A stretch of DNA of 8,133 nucleotides from Gammaproteobacteria bacterium. GTDB lineage: Bacteria; Pseudomonadota; Gammaproteobacteria; Ga0077536. Below, one piece after another: positions 6,769 to 8,133 of the stretch (positions are counted from its first letter, which is position 1; every line of letters begins with the position of its first letter). The DNA lies in the NCBI GenBank assembly GCA_030639105.1, contig DAOWDI010000250.1, positions 1 to 8,133 of the forward strand, read 5' to 3'. The position numbers were made by a program, and so were the translations under genes. Below the pieces are notes generated by a model. That model made no database searches. It had not been told where the DNA came from and saw only the letters and a program-made list of their open reading frames with translations.

Positions 6769-7594
6769 CGGACGAGCCGGTCGTGAGATCCTGGTCCGAG
6801 AGTTCGTGACCCCATTCGCGCTTCGCCGCGAGATAGCGGCGATTCCAGGGATTGACACCGATGACGTGTTTGACCGGGGTCGCCTGAGTGAGGCCGTGCG
6901 CGGCCAGATCGGTAAGCTTTTTCGGATTGTTGGTCAGTAAACGAAACGGGCGGTCGCCAATAAAATGACAGAGCAGGGCGGCCGCATCAGAGAAATCGCG
7001 CGAGTCGTCCGCCAAGCCGAGCGAATGGTTTGCCTCGTAGGTATCTTCACCCGCATCCTGCAGCAAATAGGTGGCCGCTTTGGCCCAGAGGCCGATGCCA
7101 CGGCCTTCGTGCCCGGACATATAGATGACGAAGCCGCCTTCAGGATCCTGGCTGATGCGATCGAGTGCGGAGACGAACTGTGGCCCGCATTCGCACCGTT
7201 GCGACCCGAATACATCGCCGGTCAGGCAGCTCGAATGAACTCGGACCAGCGGATTTTTGCTCCTGCCCGGATCACCGATCATCAGCACACTATTGACCGC
7301 CATGCTCGAGGCCAGCATGGCAAACAAACGTTGATGGCCGTGTTTACTGAGGTCGCGTGCGAGTTCCTCTACTTTCGCGAGCTCCGTGCTGCGCACGGTC
7401 GCATACCATTGTGTGGTGATCGCAACCTCGCCGAGTTCGATCGGTAGCGGAATGGGACCGAGGATATTGATCGCGAGTTCGCCGTCTGGCGGTACCTCGT
7501 TGACCGGGATCTCTTTGCCCCGGGCGTCGATCCGGATCAGCTTATGCTCGTCGATTAAGCGTTCGCGGATGGTCGGGTTGATATAGGTGAACAT
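6743..7594 (-). CDS. ribA: GTP cyclohydrolase II (RibA family) with N-terminal extension
   Basis: GTP cyclohydrolase II opens the imidazole ring of GTP and releases formate and pyrophosphate, the first step of riboflavin (FMN/FAD) synthesis in the cytoplasm. The 283-residue protein keeps the zinc ligands C123, C134 and C136 in SSCLTGDVFGSQRCECG, the HEGRGIGL loop (162-169), the active-site tyrosine Y176, the catalytic arginine R199 in ADDSRDF and the TNNPKK motif (221-226). E. coli RibA is only 196 residues; here about 69 extra residues precede the catalytic domain, and there is no DHBP synthase (RibB) domain. QEGR of E. coli is HEGR here. The ATG at 7594 is followed by a good protein start (MFTYINPTIRERLI), and an in-frame stop lies four codons upstream. 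The Shine-Dalgarno sequence is weak, and the start is 5 bases from the stop of the preceding remnant ORF, so coupling is possible. No FMN riboswitch is evident upstream. Confidence 0.93.
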   Translation of the reverse strand: MFTYINPTIRERLIDEHKLIRIDARGKEIPVNEVPPDGELAINILGPIPLPIELGEVAITTQWYATVRSTELAKVEELARDLSKHGHQRLFAMLASSMAVNSVLMIGDPGRSKNPLVRVHSSCLTGDVFGSQRCECGPQFVSALDRISQDPEGGFVIYMSGHEGRGIGLWAKAATYLLQDAGEDTYEANHSLGLADDSRDFSDAAALLCHFIGDRPFRLLTNNPKKLTDLAAHGLTQATPVKHVIGVNPWNRRYLAAKREWGHELSDQDLTTGSSDGIRTATK

Positions 7595-7598
7595 GATG

Positions 7599-7742
7599 TC
7601 AATTCATTTTCTCGAGCGCGGGGAGATGAGCCATCCGGATGGTGTGGAGCCCGGCGGTCTCGACCCGTTTCGCACCATCGGCGATGTCCTCTGGCGATTT
7701 ACCGCTCGGGTAGGCTCCGAGCATGACGCCGATACAAATCAG
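7599..7742 (-). pseudogene. N-terminal remnant of a luciferase-like (LLM / F420-dependent type) oxidoreductase
   Basis: A 47-codon frame ends in TGA just upstream of ribA. Its residues ICIGVMLGAYPSGKSPEDI, then ADGAKRVETAGLHTIRMAHL, resemble strand 1 and helix 1 of the bacterial luciferase-like monooxygenase barrel, where I-G-(V/I)-x-L-G is followed by an amphipathic helix ending near A-x-x-x-E-x-A-G-(F/L)-D-(S/T)-(I/A)-W. After about 40 residues the similarity stops (PALEKMN, stop), whereas the family is about 300-350 residues long. A consensus Shine-Dalgarno sequence sits 7 bases before a CTG where an ATG would be expected; the first ATG in frame (7724) lies inside the conserved strand. I read this as a gene cut to its first exon-like piece by deletion and with a mutated start. 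A short functional leader peptide for ribA is an alternative. The family assignment is by pattern memory and is moderately sure. Confidence 0.5.
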
Positions 7743-7749
7743 CAGAGAG

Positions 7750-7757
7750 ACCTCCTT
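7750..7757 (-). promoter_or_regulatory. Consensus Shine-Dalgarno sequence before the LLM remnant
   Basis: AAGGAGGT on the minus strand is a full match to the anti-Shine-Dalgarno end of 16S rRNA. A CTG lies 4 bases and another 7 bases downstream, both in the frame of the remnant, and no ATG is at normal distance (the nearest in-frame ATG is 25 bases away). A TTG 12 bases away opens a different frame of only 12 codons. Confidence 0.6.
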
Positions 7758-7949
7758 CAGTACTCGTTTAGTTACTGCACCGGACGGTAGATGATAGCAG
7801 CGTCTGGCTGACATGGGTTGGCGTGGTGGGGCGCAAAAGCGGATCGACAATCGCATGCTCTCACTCTCGGCACTATGGTCCCAGGCTCGCCGGGTCGAAA
7901 AATTGCCATGCGAGCATCTTTGCATATACCTACTGAGGCCCGAACACTT

Positions 7950-7955
7950 TACAAT
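7950..7955 (+). promoter_or_regulatory. Possible -10 box of the SRP RNA gene
   Basis: TACAAT lies 12 bases before the first paired base of the SRP RNA, so transcription would start a few bases 5' of the stem. The region 16-18 bases upstream has no good -35 match. Confidence 0.4.
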
Positions 7956-7967
7956 AGTCGGCTCAAT

Positions 7968-8076
7968 GGTGGCCGTGCCGGTCCCCTCGCGACGCAAAAC
8001 CGCAAATCCCGTCAGGCCCGGAAGGGAGCAGCGGTAGTGGTGGCGTGGGCGCCGGGGTGCGGCTGGCACTGCCGCC
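7968..8076 (+). ncRNA. ffs: Signal recognition particle RNA (4.5S RNA, small bacterial type)
   Basis: The RNA partner of Ffh, which targets nascent membrane and secreted proteins to the SecYEG translocon. The highly conserved domain IV is clear at 8011-8035: GTCAGG, a CCC-GGAA-GGG tetraloop hairpin (GGAA at 8020-8023), then AGCAGC, as in E. coli 4.5S RNA. Downstream GGGCGCCGGGGTGCGGCTGG corresponds to the E. coli GUGUGCCGGGAUGUAGCUGG segment. The ends pair: GGTGGCCGTGCC (7968-7979) with GGCACTGCCGCC (8065-8076), 11 of 12 positions pairing with one G-U and one mismatch. The length of about 109 bases agrees with the 114 of E. coli. Exact ends may differ by several bases because the first transcribed base may be near 7961 and processing is not visible. 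The reading frames that cross it on both strands are spurious. Confidence 0.95.
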
Positions 8077-8126
8077 GCCTTCATGTGTTCATCGTCTCTC
8101 GCGCCGTATTTGGGCATAGCAGGATC

Positions 8127-8131
8127 AGGAG
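8127..8131 (+). promoter_or_regulatory. Possible ribosome binding site of a gene starting beyond the window (dnaX?)
   Basis: AGGAG stands two bases from the right edge, so a start codon could follow just outside. In Pseudomonas and relatives the SRP RNA gene lies near dnaX, ybaB and recR, which makes dnaX the best guess for the next gene. Only the AGGAG is actually seen. Confidence 0.3.
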
Positions 8132-8133
8132 AC

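Noticed and set aside
6743..7594. Possible uracil-catabolism Urc1-type GTP cyclohydrolase II homologue
   Set aside because: As I recall them, Urc1-type proteins are longer and have different zinc and EGR-loop surroundings; this protein keeps the RibA motifs, and no URC partner gene is nearby.
7791..7796. TATCAT on the minus strand as -10 box for the ribA unit
   Set aside because: No -35-like hexamer lies at 16-18 bases, so the match alone is too weak.
7600..7967. FMN riboswitch ahead of ribA
   Set aside because: None of the conserved RFN-element segments could be found on the minus strand upstream of ribA.
7743..8117. Long minus-strand reading frame upstream of the LLM remnant
   Set aside because: It is antisense to the SRP RNA, its translation is rich in Arg, Cys and His as in shadow frames, and only the part from 7742 down resembles a protein family.

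Overview
The window looks like chromosomal DNA of a high-GC proteobacterium, most likely a gammaproteobacterium. This rests on the DarP/YjgA ribosome-assembly gene (a beta/gammaproteobacterial family), an E. coli-type short 4.5S SRP RNA, and a secreted protease with a PEP-CTERM-like tail of the VPLP...LF..GLLG...RRR type. No mobile element, CRISPR array, phage gene or tRNA was recognised. Most of the content is conserved housekeeping or metabolic genes. The odd parts are at the edges of genes.

Left part (1-3442): the 3' end of a very large inner-membrane protein gene on the + strand, cut off by the window start. After it comes a 468-base stretch with no recognisable gene, holding two short ORFs that may be gene remnants.

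Middle (3443-5412): a GFA/CENP-V family zinc protein on the - strand, which converges with the membrane-protein gene. Upstream of it is a 448-base intergenic region with a perfect 24-bp palindrome. A + strand gene follows for an exported trypsin-like serine protease with a C-terminal sorting/anchor-like segment.

Right part (5413-8133): a fumarylacetoacetate-hydrolase-family enzyme on the + strand overlaps tail-to-tail by 30 bp with darP on the - strand. darP in turn overlaps the 3' end of the GTP cyclohydrolase II gene (ribA) by 26 bp, so ribA and darP form a compact two-gene unit. Five bases upstream of the ribA start ends a short reading frame that resembles the N-terminus of a luciferase-like (LLM/F420-dependent type) oxidoreductase. 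It still has a consensus Shine-Dalgarno sequence, but CTG stands at the expected start position, so I read it as a decayed gene. Between it and the SRP RNA gene (about 7758-7967) I see no gene. The SRP RNA gene (ffs) lies on the + strand near the right edge, and a Shine-Dalgarno-like sequence ends the window. By analogy with other gammaproteobacteria, dnaX may start just beyond the edge.

I found no convincing new multi-gene system. The best leads are the LLM remnant fused closely to ribA, the architecture of the giant membrane protein, and the protease whose sorting-like tail carries an extra extension.
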